The notes beneath the pieces are model-generated. The model had not been told where the DNA came from and ran no database searches. It saw nothing but the letters and a program-made list of their open reading frames with translations. A stretch of DNA of 64,000 nt, taken from positions 55,603-119,602 of the forward strand of contig DYNE01000001.1 in NCBI GenBank assembly GCA_020721225.1, in the 5' to 3' direction. The position numbers and the translations under genes were made by a program. Source of the DNA: Pelodictyon luteolum (GTDB taxonomy: Bacteria > Bacteroidota > Chlorobiia > Chlorobiales > Chlorobiaceae). Shown here one piece after another: positions 10,004 through 20,094 of the stretch; the first letter of the stretch is position 1, and the number at the start of each line of letters is the position of its first letter.

Positions 10004-11131
10004 TCAATTATTAATACGTACCGGCATCACAAGAATAATAAGTTCTTCATTCTCTTTTTGTATTCCAGGCTTGAAGATAACCGCCGTTGTTGGACTTTTC
10101 AGTTCGATGGTTATTTCACTCTCATCAAGATGCGCAAGGGCCGCTTCAATAAATTTCGCATTGAAACCGATGATGATGGGATCTCCTGAATAACTGCATG
10201 GTAAATCCTCCTGAGCCGATTCGCCCTCGTTTGTATTTTCAGCCATGATTTTCAAAACTTCACCGGTGACTTCGATTTTTATATCGCCTATACTTGAAAA
10301 TCTTCCGACCCTTTTTACCGAATCATAAATATCCGTTCTTTGAATGACGATTTTTTTATCGTGTTCTACGGGAATAACTGCTTCATAATTTGGATATGGC
10401 TCAACAATCAGTGCTGCTTCAAGTACAATATTATTACAAATATAACATACGGTACGTCTCTCTTCATCGATCGACATGCTTACATTTTCATGCTGAGCGA
10501 GTTTTTGAATGATCGAAAGTACGCGAGAAGGAACGACAATTTTCTGTTTTTCTTCAACGTTAACAATAATAGGTTTACGGCAGCGAACCAGACGATGCCC
10601 ATCGGTGGCTACAGAGGTAATCTGATTTTCTTCTATTTCAAACAGAACTCCCATCATTGCAGGTCTCATACCATCAACACTGCACGCAAAAACAGTTTTC
10701 TGTATCAGATCCTGCAGTTCAGTTGTTTTGAGGTCAATTACGATATCATAGTTTTTTTCAGTTTTTTCAGCTTTGCTTTCGAAAAGGCATGGAATTTTAT
10801 AACGGCCTTTGTCTGTAGCGATAAAGACTGTTCCATGATCGCTGATTTCCTGTCTTTCAATACTGAACGTAACCGGAGTGTCATACATGCTCCTCAGAAA
10901 ATCCTGAAGTGTTCTCGCCTTGATGCCGATATTTCCTGAATCGACAGTTTCCACCTCGCATTTTGCAGTGATTGAAATTTCACCATCCGTAGCATACAGC
11001 GTTAACATGCCGTTTTCCAGGGTTAAATGAACATTGTCATACCTTGGATCAATGGTTTTTGCTGGAATTGCTTGGGATACTTTACTGACAGCATCCTGGA
11101 GTTGACGTATTGTTGAAGAAAATCTCATCAT
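10004..11131 (-). CDS. dnaN: DNA polymerase III beta subunit (sliding clamp)
   Basis: Forms the ring-shaped dimer that tethers DNA polymerase III to DNA. Its 375 residues fit the three-domain clamp. Recognisable blocks are the N-terminus [18 protein letters not shown], the central [21 protein letters not shown] and the C-terminal end LVMPVRINN, matching the family's usual MPMR ending. Either of the two consecutive Met codons could start it. It lies downstream of dnaA on the same strand; the 290-base gap holds a perfect DnaA box at 11271, suggesting control by DnaA. Confidence 0.97.
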   Translation of the reverse strand: MMRFSSTIRQLQDAVSKVSQAIPAKTIDPRYDNVHLTLENGMLTLYATDGEISITAKCEVETVDSGNIGIKARTLQDFLRSMYDTPVTFSIERQEISDHGTVFIATDKGRYKIPCLFESKAEKTEKNYDIVIDLKTTELQDLIQKTVFACSVDGMRPAMMGVLFEIEENQITSVATDGHRLVRCRKPIIVNVEEKQKIVVPSRVLSIIQKLAQHENVSMSIDEERRTVCYICNNIVLEAALIVEPYPNYEAVIPVEHDKKIVIQRTDIYDSVKRVGRFSSIGDIKIEVTGEVLKIMAENTNEGESAQEDLPCSYSGDPIIIGFNAKFIEAALAHLDESEITIELKSPTTAVIFKPGIQKENEELIILVMPVRINN

Positions 11132-11270
11132 CGTATTCTTTATCTATTTATTAATGTTTTAAATATATGTAGTTGTTGTTAATGATGTGGAAATCTTGAC
11201 TAACAATGGAGAAAAACTTTTAACGTTATTTTTTTAAATACTTTATCGGTTCCGGAAACTCATGTATTCC

Positions 11271-11279
11271 TGTGGATAA
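11271..11279 (-). promoter_or_regulatory. DnaA box (TTATCCACA) between dnaA and dnaN
   Basis: A perfect classical DnaA box, read on the minus strand, about 140 bases upstream of the dnaN start. It differs from the TTATCAACA boxes at oriC and could serve autoregulation or titration of DnaA. The rest of the 11132-11421 gap shows nothing I can name. Confidence 0.7.
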
Positions 11280-11421
11280 TATGTTTACTACCTGATACTC
11301 TCCATGTTGATTGATTGTTGGAGCGTTTTCCGTGTCATCGGAAGATGTTGATAGATCGGAGGATATCAAGATTGTATCCACACTGTCTTAACAGGCTATA
11401 CAGCAATACATGCCATCATCG

Positions 11422-12897
11422 TTACATCGAGAGGATCTCGATTCGCTTTTTTATCTCTTCTATTTTTTTTCGCTCGTCACTTATAGTTTCAACTCTTTTT
11501 TCTATAGTGTTGAGAGCATGAATGACTGTTGAGTGATCGCGACCACCGAAATGAAGGCCTATGGTCTTCAGAGACGATTCCGTAAGAAGCTTTGCCAGAT
11601 ACATAGCCATCTGTCTTCCTGCAGCAATTTCCTTTTTCTTTGATTTTCCTTTCAGGTCGTTGGGAGTGATGCTGTAGAATGAGCATACGGCTTTTTCGAT
11701 AGTGTCCAGAGTCAACTGCTTTGTTGTATGTCTGATGATATCTTTCAGAGTTGATTTCGTGAACTGCAGATCGATTTCCTGATTGTCCAGAGATTGTGCG
11801 GCAAGCAGTTTAACGATGCATCCCTCAAGCTCTCTGACGTTTTCGGTGACGTTGGTGGCAATGAATTCAATAACCGCTTCATCCAGATTGACACCGCTCT
11901 GATGCAATTTACTGAGGATGATAGCTTTTCTTGTTTCATAGTCGGGAGGTTGTATGTCCGCGGAAAGTCCCCAGTTAAAGCGGGAAATGAGGCGATCTTC
12001 TATCCCCTTGATCTCTTTTATGGGACGGTCGGCCGAAAGAATGATCTGTTTATTGGACTGGTGAAGGGTATTGAAAATATGGAATATTTCTTCCTGAGTT
12101 TTTTCCTTTCCGGCAAAGAACTGGATATCGTCGATGATAAGGACATCGATTGTTCGGTAGAACGAGGAAAATTCCTGAATTTTTCCGTTCTGAATCGCAT
12201 TGACGAAGTCTATGGCGAATTTTTCGCTCGAAACATAGAGAACCTTTTCGGAGAGGCAGTTTGTGCGGACACTGTTTCCGATTGCCTGTATCATGTGTGT
12301 TTTTCCTAATCCGACTCCGCCATAGATAACCAGAGGGTTGAAGGCGTTTTGGCCCGGATTCTGCGCGATGGATTTTGATGCGGCAAACGCAAGGGAGTTA
12401 CAATCGCCGCGAATAAGCGTGTCGAAGGTGTATTTAGTGTTCAAATGCGTCTCAAAACGCATAAGATTTCGCTCATAATCTCTTCGTTCAGATGCTATTG
12501 CCTGATTTTCAGATTGTTCTGCCCGGCAATCATTATTGGGGGTGTTCTGATGAGGTAATTCGATCGTAACCGGTTGCCCCTGAGATTTATCCATAACGAT
12601 GGAGTACATCAGTTTCGCATCAGGGCCGATAACGTCTTTCAGTGCCTGTTTCAGATAGGATGAGTAGTTTTCCTCGATCCACTCGTAAAAAAACTGGCTT
12701 GGAACTTCAATAGTAAGTTCACTTCCTGAAAAATTGACAGGTTTTATAGGGAGAAACCAGGTTTTGAAAGCAAGTGGATTTATTTTGTCTTTTATCGCAT
12801 TCAGGCAAGAACTCCAGACCTGATGCTCTAATGAGGAGCTTTTCGGGTGCTTTTGAGGGAGGACTCCGTTTTGTACATGAGAGGTTGCTTCGGGCAT
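11422..12897 (-). CDS. dnaA: Chromosomal replication initiator protein DnaA
   Basis: AAA+ ATPase that binds DnaA boxes and opens oriC. At 491 residues it is slightly long because of a linker near residues 115-145. Domain I begins [21 protein letters not shown]. The AAA+ domain has Walker [10 protein letters not shown] (about 192-200) and Walker [13 protein letters not shown] (about 252-263). Domain IV ends with the DNA-binding signature [17 protein letters not shown] (about 457-473). It is read away from the adjacent oriC, and is followed by dnaN on the same strand. Confidence 0.98.
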   Translation of the reverse strand: MPEATSHVQNGVLPQKHPKSSSLEHQVWSSCLNAIKDKINPLAFKTWFLPIKPVNFSGSELTIEVPSQFFYEWIEENYSSYLKQALKDVIGPDAKLMYSIVMDKSQGQPVTIELPHQNTPNNDCRAEQSENQAIASERRDYERNLMRFETHLNTKYTFDTLIRGDCNSLAFAASKSIAQNPGQNAFNPLVIYGGVGLGKTHMIQAIGNSVRTNCLSEKVLYVSSEKFAIDFVNAIQNGKIQEFSSFYRTIDVLIIDDIQFFAGKEKTQEEIFHIFNTLHQSNKQIILSADRPIKEIKGIEDRLISRFNWGLSADIQPPDYETRKAIILSKLHQSGVNLDEAVIEFIATNVTENVRELEGCIVKLLAAQSLDNQEIDLQFTKSTLKDIIRHTTKQLTLDTIEKAVCSFYSITPNDLKGKSKKKEIAAGRQMAMYLAKLLTESSLKTIGLHFGGRDHSTVIHALNTIEKRVETISDERKKIEEIKKRIEILSM

Positions 12898-13338
12898 ACA
12901 GGCATAGAATTAGTAAAAAAAACGAGGGGAAGAACAGAGTCATCAACATTGAATGTTCACAAGTTACTGTTTTCGGTGGATAAAAAACAATTTAACGTCC
13001 GAAAAAACAATGGATCGCAGGCTGTTTCTCCGGCCGGGTTATCAACAGTGTATTTAATTTTATTATTGTTATTTATGAGTTTTTTGACCGAACTTTATCA
13101 ACATCTGCCGGCAAGGCGGAACGCGCATGAGGTATGGCTTGTTAGGTGGTTGAGTTTTTTTATCAACAAGTTATCAACAGTGTTGATAACTTGTTGTAGG
13201 CGCTATATTTTTTTCCCTCAGGAGTCTCTGCGTCATTATTTACTGTGCGTTCGCCTATTTGTTTATAATTATTCTATGTGCTACATTACAGGCCTATAAT
13301 TTTTACATTATTTCTCATAACGTCTGGAGTAATCAGCG
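12898..13338. other. oriC: Chromosomal origin of replication, oriC
   Basis: This 441-base gene-free gap lies between dnaA (minus) and rpmH (plus), a classical oriC position. DnaA boxes: TTATCAACA at 13039-13047, 13095-13103, 13160-13168 and 13171-13179 (plus) and 13181-13189 (minus), plus a near-consensus TTATCCACC at 12975-12983 (minus). An AT-rich stretch at about 13048-13077 is a candidate unwinding element. The three boxes at 13160-13189 form part of a 33-bp palindrome. A further AT-rich run lies just upstream of rpmH (about 13255-13320). Confidence 0.9.
13164..13196. repeat. 33-bp perfect palindrome built on DnaA boxes
   Basis: Two 16-base arms, CAACAAGTTATCAACA and its exact complement, around a single central G at 13180. 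The arms include inverted DnaA boxes at 13171-13179 and 13181-13189, and a third box (13160-13168) runs into the left arm. It could form a cruciform or simply present paired boxes to DnaA. Confidence 0.9.
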
Positions 13339-13500
13339 ATGAAAAGAACATTTCAGCCAAGCAATAGAAAAAGAAGGAACAAACACGGTTTCAGACTGAG
13401 GATGTCTACAAAAAACGGACGCAGGGTTCTTGCATCGAGAAGAGCGAAAGGCCGTCACCGTCTTACCGTCAGCTGTGAAATGGGTACTGCGACTAAATAG
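13339..13500 (+). CDS. rpmH: 50S ribosomal protein L34
   Basis: A 53-residue, very basic protein: [18 protein letters not shown] then [19 protein letters not shown], the full L34 signature. The C-terminus is slightly extended ([14 protein letters not shown]) compared with the shortest L34 proteins. It sits next to oriC and starts the plus-strand run rpmH-rnpA-yidD-yidC, an order conserved across bacteria. Confidence 0.97.
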   Translation: MKRTFQPSNRKRRNKHGFRLRMSTKNGRRVLASRRAKGRHRLTVSCEMGTATK

Positions 13501-13559
13501 TTGTTTGCCGAAGGGGCCCGTGAAGGTCGTTGATTTTCTGAACCCTGCTCTTTTACGTC

Positions 13560-13979
13560 TTGACTATTGTGTATCTCAATTCGTTGCGAAAGCATGAAAT
13601 ACTGAGAAGAAAGCAAGTGATCTCCGAGCTTTTCAGGTGCAGGAAAAGCCTGAAAAGCGATAACATCAAGATTGTCTACGCTTTTCTCGATTCCGGCGGG
13701 AAGCTTCCTGATTCTTCCGCAGCCGCCGTGCTATTTGCCGTCAGCAAAAAATCCGTTCCGAAAGCAGTAATGCGCAACAGGGTTAAGCGATTGATGAAAG
13801 AGGCCTATCGCCTTGAGAAGACGGTTTTGCTGCAGAAAAAGGAACTTCCTGACGCGATACGTGAAAACAGGACGCTCTGTCTTGCGTTTATATATATCGG
13901 CGGGAATCGAAAGCTTCCCGCATTCGCATTGTTCAGGAAGGAGATGAGCAGGTTATTACGTACTCTTAGCAGCGGTTGA
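13560..13979 (+). CDS. rnpA: Ribonuclease P protein component
   Basis: Protein cofactor of RNase P, which trims the 5' ends of tRNAs. About 139 residues, basic. The N-terminal block NSLRKHEILRRK and the hallmark RNR motif KAVMRNRVKRLMKEAYR (about 72-88) identify it. No ATG fits: in-frame stops at 13521 and 13539 exclude a longer form, so the start is TTG at 13560 or GTG at 13569, with no clear ribosome site. It follows rpmH by 59 bases and precedes yidD. Confidence 0.92.
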   Translation: MTIVYLNSLRKHEILRRKQVISELFRCRKSLKSDNIKIVYAFLDSGGKLPDSSAAAVLFAVSKKSVPKAVMRNRVKRLMKEAYRLEKTVLLQKKELPDAIRENRTLCLAFIYIGGNRKLPAFALFRKEMSRLLRTLSSG

Positions 13980-14051
13980 TAATTTTTTGCCGATGTTGGT
14001 GAGGATTTCAGATGCAACTGCATCACTGGTCTTCCGTTTTAAGGTTAAATC

Positions 14052-14336
14052 ATGAAGAGCATGTCATTCTGGAGGATAGTCAATCTGGCGCCGATGGCTT
14101 TGATCAGGTTTTACCGTACCTATCTTTCCGCTCTGCTCGGTCCGTCATGCAAGTATTATCCCACCTGTTCGCAATATGCCCTTGATGCGTACGGAGAGCA
14201 TAATTTTTTTTATGCTTCCTGGCTGACAATCTGGCGGGTGCTTCGCTGCAATCCTTTTTCAAAAGGCGGTTATGATCCGGTGCCGTTGAAATCCGTTAAA
14301 TCTCAGGATAATTTAAAAGAAGGCAATAATGGATAG
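14052..14336 (+). CDS. yidD: Membrane protein insertion efficiency factor YidD
   Basis: A 94-residue member of the YidD family with the signature block [19 protein letters not shown], then [12 protein letters not shown], three conserved cysteines in all ([15 protein letters not shown]) and the ending GGYDPVP. It is thought to assist YidC-dependent insertion at the inner face of the membrane. Its last codons overlap the start of yidC (14329-14336), which supports translational coupling. Confidence 0.95.
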   Translation: MKSMSFWRIVNLAPMALIRFYRTYLSALLGPSCKYYPTCSQYALDAYGEHNFFYASWLTIWRVLRCNPFSKGGYDPVPLKSVKSQDNLKEGNNG

Positions 14337-16080
14337 AAATTCAGTAACCGGTCTGGCGCTGATAGCTTTGATCATGATTGTCTGGCTCCAGTTTATGTCG
14401 CCGGACAAAAAGAGCGTACAGCCGGATAACAGGCCGAAAGCCCAAACAACGGCAACGGTTTTACAGGAAAAAACTGAAGCGCCCGCTGCTCTCAGATCGG
14501 ATACTTTCGGTGTTTTTGCTGAAGCGTCAACTGGAGCGGAAGAGTTGGTCACGGTTGATAATGAACTGTTTACCATGACGCTTTCGTCGAAAGGCGCCAC
14601 CATCAAGTCTGTCGTGCTTAAGAACCATCTTGATGGCCAGCTTAAGCCTTTCGATCTGGTAAGCAGTCACGACAAGGGAGCGCTTTCATTGTTGTTTCTC
14701 AATGTTGAGGGTAAAAAAATCGATACGCGCGAGCTGTATTTCAGGCTCGTTTCACAGGAAAAAAAACAGACCCTGAGCGGAAAAAAGATAGCTGTTGTAC
14801 GTTATCGTCTCGATATAAACCCGCAGCAGGCCATAGATATTGCCTACAGGTTTTCCGGGAACAGTTACAAGGTTGATTATGATGTGAAGCTGACCGGATT
14901 TGATAATGCTCTTGCGGGTAACGAGTACCAGCTTCAGTGGGATGGCGGTCTGGCTTATTCCGAAAAGAATAGGGAGGATGAGTCGCATAATGCAGTGGCA
15001 GGGGCTTTTCTTGGCGGAAGCCTTGTCAAGATCGACGCTTCCAAGGAGAACCAGACCTATCGTGAGGAGCAGTCAGGCGAGGCCGGATGGGTTGCTGTCC
15101 GTAACAAGTACTTTGTTGCCGCACTTATTCCTGGCAGTAAAACAGAAGGGATCTATCTTGAGGGAAAGAAAGGATCCGGACATTTTGAGGAGTATCTCGC
15201 TTCTTTGAAGATGTCGGTTCCCTCGACGGAGAAGGTTGCTTCAAATCATTTCTCGCTCTACATTGGCCCGCTTGATTACAATACGGTAAAAACTCTCGAT
15301 GCCAATCTGGAAAAAATCATGGATTTCGGCTGGGATTGGCTGACCAGACCGTTTGCCGAGTATGTTATTTTACCGGTGTTTACCTGGATGAATGGTTTTA
15401 TCAGTAATTATGGTCTGATTATAATTATTTTTGCACTCCTGATCAAGCTGGTTACCTATCCGCTTTCGATGGCATCGACCAAGTCGATGAAAAAAATGGC
15501 AGCTCTCCAGCCGATGCTCAAGGAGCTTCAGGAGAAATACAAGGACAATCCGGCAAAGCTGCAAAGCGAGCTGGGACGGATATATAAGGAGGCCGGAGTC
15601 AACCCGCTTGGAGGCTGCCTGCCGGTGGTACTCCAGATGCCGTTGCTTTTTGCGATGTTCTATGTATTCCGTTCTTCGATCCAGCTGCGCCATCACGGAT
15701 TTCTTTGGGCAAAAGATCTCTCTGTGCCTGATTCGATTCTTGATTTCGGTTTCAGCATTCCGGTTTACGGAGATCATATAGCGGTGTTTCCCATTCTCAT
15801 GGGAGTGACTGTTTTCATACAGCAGAAAATCACTCCAACGACTCAGAGCAATGATCAGATGAAGATGATGCTCTATATTTTCCCTGTAACGATGCTGCTG
15901 TTTTTTAATAATCTGCCTGCCGGGCTCGGTCTCTACTATCTGATGTTCAACGTGTTCAGCGTGGCACAGCAGTTTTACATCAACAGCACAACGTCAACTG
16001 ATGATGTACCGAAAGCTGCGCTTGAGGCTGCGTCGGCAGCAGTTGCTTCTAAAAAGAAAAAAGGGAGCAGTAAAAAGTAA
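14329..16080 (+). CDS. yidC: Membrane protein insertase YidC
   Basis: Inserts proteins into the cytoplasmic membrane, alone or with SecYEG. Its 583 residues match the Gram-negative form: an N-terminal membrane anchor ([17 protein letters not shown]), a large periplasmic beta domain up to about residue 340, then the conserved five-helix core. Core marks are [32 protein letters not shown] and [20 protein letters not shown]. The C-terminus is basic ([10 protein letters not shown]), as often seen where it contacts the ribosome. Confidence 0.97.
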   Translation: MDRNSVTGLALIALIMIVWLQFMSPDKKSVQPDNRPKAQTTATVLQEKTEAPAALRSDTFGVFAEASTGAEELVTVDNELFTMTLSSKGATIKSVVLKNHLDGQLKPFDLVSSHDKGALSLLFLNVEGKKIDTRELYFRLVSQEKKQTLSGKKIAVVRYRLDINPQQAIDIAYRFSGNSYKVDYDVKLTGFDNALAGNEYQLQWDGGLAYSEKNREDESHNAVAGAFLGGSLVKIDASKENQTYREEQSGEAGWVAVRNKYFVAALIPGSKTEGIYLEGKKGSGHFEEYLASLKMSVPSTEKVASNHFSLYIGPLDYNTVKTLDANLEKIMDFGWDWLTRPFAEYVILPVFTWMNGFISNYGLIIIIFALLIKLVTYPLSMASTKSMKKMAALQPMLKELQEKYKDNPAKLQSELGRIYKEAGVNPLGGCLPVVLQMPLLFAMFYVFRSSIQLRHHGFLWAKDLSVPDSILDFGFSIPVYGDHIAVFPILMGVTVFIQQKITPTTQSNDQMKMMLYIFPVTMLLFFNNLPAGLGLYYLMFNVFSVAQQFYINSTTSTDDVPKAALEAASAAVASKKKKGSSKK

Positions 16081-16086
16081 CGCGTT

Positions 16087-16680
16087 ATGTCACTGGCAGG
16101 AGAGATTGATGCGGGGATTTTCCGCTGGATAAACCTTTTTCTGGTGCATCCTGCCCTTGATGATCTCATGGTGTTTCTTACCACATTTAAACTCTCTGCA
16201 CATATTTTTCTGCTTGCCGCGCTGTTTATTCTCGTCAGAAGACAGCGCGGCGGTATTGCCGTGCTTCTCATTGCGCTGCTTTCTGTCGGTCTGTCTGATT
16301 ACACCGCATCCGGTATTCTGAAACCTCTTGTTCAGCGTATAAGGCCCTGTTTCGCTCTCGATACATGTCGTCTGCTGGTCAATCAATCTCACTCTTTCTC
16401 TTTCGCTTCTTCACATGCGGCGAATTCGGCTGCCGTCGCCTCGGTGGTATGGATTTTTTTTCACCGCGGAGAGTTCGTCGAAAAGCTGTTTGCCGTTGTG
16501 ATGATAGTTTATGCCGTTCTTGTGGGTTATTCACGGATCTATGTAGGCGTACACTATCCGGGCGATGTGTTTGCCGGCATGCTCATAGGTTGTATGAGTG
16601 CTGCGCTGATCTATCTGTTTTCTTCCTGGCTTTTCAAGAATGCTGTACAGTCTTCGATGCTGAAAAGAGGGGCTGACTGA
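16087..16680 (+). CDS. PAP2-family membrane phosphatase (possible undecaprenyl-diphosphate phosphatase)
   Basis: A 197-residue polytopic protein with all three PAP2 motifs: K-x6-RP (KPLVQRIRP, about 80-88), the PSGH-equivalent ASSHA (about 107-111), and SR-x5-H-x3-D (SRIYVGVHYPGD, about 144-155). The second motif has Ala and Ser in place of Pro and Gly. At least five hydrophobic segments are visible. Relatives such as BcrC and PgpB dephosphorylate undecaprenyl diphosphate or lipid phosphates at the outer face of the membrane. The substrate cannot be told from sequence; the nearby cell-envelope genes are only suggestive. It lies 6 bases after yidC. Confidence 0.88.
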   Translation: MSLAGEIDAGIFRWINLFLVHPALDDLMVFLTTFKLSAHIFLLAALFILVRRQRGGIAVLLIALLSVGLSDYTASGILKPLVQRIRPCFALDTCRLLVNQSHSFSFASSHAANSAAVASVVWIFFHRGEFVEKLFAVVMIVYAVLVGYSRIYVGVHYPGDVFAGMLIGCMSAALIYLFSSWLFKNAVQSSMLKRGAD

Positions 16681-16682
16681 CT

Positions 16683-17603
16683 ATGAGCAACAGATACTGG
16701 GGTATCGATCTCGGAGGCAGCAAGATAGAGGTTGTTGTTGCCGATGAGGCGATGAAACCGCTTATACGGAGGAGAATCGCGACAGAGGCGAAAGAGGGTT
16801 ATCAGCACATAACAGGAAGAATTGTCCGTCTGCTCGATATGGTTTCCAGGGAGAGCGGATTTGCCCTTCCGAAGGTTATCGGTATGGGAACTCCGGGAAG
16901 ATATGACGCTGATGCCGGCGTGTTGAAAAACTCCAATACTCTTTGTCTTAACGGCCGGAATCTTAAAGTCGATATCGAGGATCTGCTGCAGTGCGCCGTG
17001 TTGATCGAAAACGATGCCAACTGTTTTGCCCTTGCGGAATCCTTGCTTGGTTCCGGAAGAAATCTCATGAGAGGGAGTGACCGCACGGCATTTGGCATGA
17101 TTATCGGTACCGGAGTGGGAGGAGGCATCGTGTGCGGAGGTCGGGTATTGCATGGCGCACATGGTATTGCGGGTGAATGGGGGCACAATGAACTTGTTCA
17201 TGATGGCGAGCCCTGTTATTGCGGAAAACGGGGCTGTGTCGAGACTGTTATTTCAGGCCCCGCACTTGAGCGTTATTATTGTTCGCTTACAGGTATCTCA
17301 AGATCTCTGCAGGAGATTGCAGGTTTATGTGAAATTGACCGGTCGGCGGAAGCAACGATCGGGCGTCTTGTGGATAACTTCGCCAGAGCTCTTGCATCGG
17401 TTCTTAATATACTTGATCCTGACTGCTGTATTATCGGCGGTGGCGTTGGATGTATCGGTCGGTTGTATTCAAAGGAGTGCATCGGTCTGATTGAACGAAG
17501 TCTTTTCAGCGCTCGATTGCAGATCCCATTATTAAAGCCGCAGCTTGGCGACAGTGCGGGCGTATTCGGAGCGGCATTGCTGGCCGTGAACTCTAAACAA
17601 TGA
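16683..17603 (+). CDS. ROK-family sugar kinase (glucokinase-like)
   Basis: A 306-residue ROK protein. The N-terminal phosphate-binding loop is IDLGGSKIEV (about 8-17). The sugar-binding and catalytic block ENDANCFALAES lies near 117, with Asn-Asp-Ala typical of active kinases. The zinc-binding ROK signature is HNELVHDGEPCYCGKRGCVE (about 169-188), with Cys at the usual positions. There is no DNA-binding domain, so this is the kinase rather than the repressor type. Glucose is the commonest substrate, but related ROK kinases act on N-acetylmannosamine or fructose. Its stop overlaps the next gene by four bases. Confidence 0.9.
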   Translation: MSNRYWGIDLGGSKIEVVVADEAMKPLIRRRIATEAKEGYQHITGRIVRLLDMVSRESGFALPKVIGMGTPGRYDADAGVLKNSNTLCLNGRNLKVDIEDLLQCAVLIENDANCFALAESLLGSGRNLMRGSDRTAFGMIIGTGVGGGIVCGGRVLHGAHGIAGEWGHNELVHDGEPCYCGKRGCVETVISGPALERYYCSLTGISRSLQEIAGLCEIDRSAEATIGRLVDNFARALASVLNILDPDCCIIGGGVGCIGRLYSKECIGLIERSLFSARLQIPLLKPQLGDSAGVFGAALLAVNSKQ

Positions 17604-19042
17604 TTCGTATGGAAGAAACTACCCTGAAAAAAGGTGACGTTATAGAGTTGACGGTTACCGATTTTGCCGATAAGGATAGTTGTTTCGGACGTCTTGATAG
17701 TGGCATCAGCGTAATGATAACCGGCATGCTGGCTCCCGGCGACCGGGTGAAAGCCCTCATCAGAAAAGTGAAGCAACGCTATATCGAGGCTTCAGCCGTT
17801 GAAATGACGATGTTGTCTTCCGATCGGGTAGAGCCGATATGCTCATATTTCGGGGTTTGCGGAGGGTGCAAGCTCATGCATATTTCATACGAGGCACAGT
17901 TGCGTTACAAGCGAAAAAAGGTCATTGACGATCTTGTACATATCGGCGGTTTTATCGATCCTCCCGTACATCCCGTGCTTCCGGCCCGCTCTTCCTGTCA
18001 TTACCGCAACAAGGTCGAGCTTTCCTGTTCGAGTATCCGTTATCTTATGCCGGCAGAGCTTTCGCAGGAGGAGCTTTCCCGTTCGAGGGATTTCGGTCTT
18101 GGATTTCATGCTCCGGGAAACTACGAGAAGGTGATCGACATCGATTACTGCTATCTGGCCAACGAGTCGATGAACAGCGTGCTCAGGCTGACCCGTGAAT
18201 TTGCTCTCGCCAATCGCCTCGCCCCTTATGCGGTCAAAGCTCACGCCGGCTTTCTGCGCAATCTGGTGCTGCGTACAAGCGAGCATACCGGGAGGCTTAT
18301 GGTCAATATCGTTACTTCATGGTATGACCGCGAATTGATGGCCCGTTATGTCGATATGCTTGTCGCCGCGCTTCCGGATCAGGATCTGACGGTTGTAAAC
18401 AATGTCACGACAAAAAAGAACACGGTTGCTACAGGTGAGCAGGAGTACGTGGTTTATGGTGAGGGGACGCTGACGGAACGGCTTGGCGAACTCGATTTCA
18501 GGGTTTCGGCAAACTCTTTTTTCCAGACTAACTCATCACAGGCCGCAGTTCTCTACGCCGAGATACTCAAAGTGGCAGGAATCAGGCCGGATGATACCGT
18601 TTATGATCTTTACTGCGGCACCGGTACCATAACGCTTTATCTTGCAGGGCACTGCCGAATGGCTGCAGGGTTGGAGGTTGTAGAGAGTTCACTCAGTGAT
18701 GCGGCAAAGAACGCCGATTTGAATGGCATCACCAATGCAGTGTTTTTTCAGACAGATCTGAAAGATTTTCATGCGATGCTGCAGAAGCTTGGAAATTATG
18801 ATGCCCCAGGTGTCATTGTGACGGACCCTCCAAGAGCCGGCATGCATCCGAAAGCTCTTGAAACCATGCTCAAGCTCGGAGCCCGTACGATCGTCTATGT
18901 GAGCTGTAATCCGTCTAATCTTGCCAGGGACGGCAAGGAGATCGCCCGTAACGGATACCGGCTGGTTTCAGTGCAGCCGGTCGATATGTTTCCTCACACG
19001 GTGCATGTAGAAAGCGTTGCCTGTTTCGAGAGGGAGCTGTAG
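17600..19042 (+). CDS. rlmD: 23S rRNA (uracil-5-)-methyltransferase RlmD/RumA-like
   Basis: SAM-dependent methyltransferase of the TrmA/RlmD family, 480 residues. An N-terminal TRAM domain (about 10-72) is followed by the iron-sulfur ligands C-x5-C-GG-C (CSYFGVCGGC, about 82-91). The C-terminal Rossmann domain has DLYCGTGTITLYLA (about 335), the motif TDPPRAGMHPKA (about 410) and the catalytic Cys in YVSCNPSNLARD (about 435). Target uridine 1939 is assumed from E. coli RlmD; a related target is possible. It ends the plus-strand run from rpmH, at the left border of the accessory island. Confidence 0.92.
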   Translation: MIRMEETTLKKGDVIELTVTDFADKDSCFGRLDSGISVMITGMLAPGDRVKALIRKVKQRYIEASAVEMTMLSSDRVEPICSYFGVCGGCKLMHISYEAQLRYKRKKVIDDLVHIGGFIDPPVHPVLPARSSCHYRNKVELSCSSIRYLMPAELSQEELSRSRDFGLGFHAPGNYEKVIDIDYCYLANESMNSVLRLTREFALANRLAPYAVKAHAGFLRNLVLRTSEHTGRLMVNIVTSWYDRELMARYVDMLVAALPDQDLTVVNNVTTKKNTVATGEQEYVVYGEGTLTERLGELDFRVSANSFFQTNSSQAAVLYAEILKVAGIRPDDTVYDLYCGTGTITLYLAGHCRMAAGLEVVESSLSDAAKNADLNGITNAVFFQTDLKDFHAMLQKLGNYDAPGVIVTDPPRAGMHPKALETMLKLGARTIVYVSCNPSNLARDGKEIARNGYRLVSVQPVDMFPHTVHVESVACFEREL

Positions 19043-19063
19043 CCCCTCTTCTTCAAAATCTGT

Positions 19064-19097
19064 ATCGAAATCGGTTTCCAAATCGAAATCGATTTCC
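19064..19097. repeat. Short direct repeat at the left border of the accessory island
   Basis: Two 16-base copies of ATCGAAATCGGTTTCC (19064-19079) and ATCGAAATCGATTTCC (19082-19097), differing at one base and separated by two. The second contains the palindrome GAAATCGATTTC. It lies 22 bases after the rlmD stop. It may be a simple-sequence expansion or part of a dispersed intergenic repeat. Confidence 0.6.
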
Positions 19098-19206
19098 TCT
19101 CTCCCGTCCTTCCGAAATCGCCTATGGTGGCGAACCTGCGTGTTCGTCCCCAAGTTTCCTATAGAAACCAAGTGTACTTTTTGCTCCGAAATATTTTTAT
19201 AAATAC

Positions 19207-20019
19207 TTATCTCAGTCCTCGTCCCCTGGCTTCCAGGTGTGTTATATACCCAATCTCAGTGAATTCGACTTTAAAATCGGATTTACTCCGTTTACCACGG
19301 AATAGCTTGACGCTTGGATTCTGGCCTCGAAGAATCAGGGCGATGATTTCAAGTGCCTCGCCAGTTATTTCGGGGCCAAAGTAAACACCGGTTAGCGCTT
19401 CCGCCTCATAGTGATAGAGAGTATCAACATTCTTGTGAACTATGCGCCACTCCTGTTCATAGAGCCATGATTTCGACTTGATCAGATAAAAATCTTTGGC
19501 TGCATTGGTTGCCTCTAAATCAGACCCTATCAGGTAAGGGATTACAGAAGCATCGGGCACACGATCGACGTATTTGACTTGATCAGCTTGTGAGAATGGT
19601 AGGTGATCTGTTGAAAATTCCAGGCAAAACCCCTTGTATTTCCCCCCATAGTGACCCCACATGAGAAGATCGTTGTTGATCTCTGAAAAACACGTTATCC
19701 CTCGCTCTTTGCCAAAGCGTTCAACAGTTGATGATATGGCTTCAGCGCCAATTCGCTGAAACATTTCTTGCAATTCATCAACCGGCATTTGCTCGAATTT
19801 CAGCTTTGCCTCCTGTGGCGTTGTCTCGTCGGTGAGATAATGCTGCCGGATAGACTCGACCTCTTGAGGTGATGGCTGCAACACGACAGGGTTGGTTGCA
19901 CAGTCGTATGGATCGTTGAAGTCCAATGGTGATCCAAAATAGATCCCTTGCGCCTTAAGATTCTCAAGTGCCTGAGTGCTGAACGCCTCGTACTTGTAAA
20001 GCTTTGGCGGAAGCTTCAT
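19207..20019 (-). CDS. DUF2971-family protein
   Basis: A 270-residue protein with the DUF2971 pattern: the N-terminal block LYKYEAFSTQALENLKAQGIYF followed by SPLDFNDPYDC, a central ITCFSEINNDLLMWGHYGGKYKGF segment, and EQEWRIV near residue 205. No biochemical role is established; members are frequently found in defence-rich regions. It is the last gene of a likely minus-strand operon, 75 bases after the DUF4411 toxin gene, and the first gene inside the island next to rlmD. It may be an effector or accessory of that module. Confidence 0.8.
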   Translation of the reverse strand: MKLPPKLYKYEAFSTQALENLKAQGIYFGSPLDFNDPYDCATNPVVLQPSPQEVESIRQHYLTDETTPQEAKLKFEQMPVDELQEMFQRIGAEAISSTVERFGKERGITCFSEINNDLLMWGHYGGKYKGFCLEFSTDHLPFSQADQVKYVDRVPDASVIPYLIGSDLEATNAAKDFYLIKSKSWLYEQEWRIVHKNVDTLYHYEAEALTGVYFGPEITGEALEIIALILRGQNPSVKLFRGKRSKSDFKVEFTEIGYITHLEARGRGLR

Positions 20020-20094
20020 TTTTCGATCAGTTTAATGACGGGTATGGCTGGTGAAGGGGCATTCGGAGGTGAAGCGATTGCGTTGGAAAAATTA

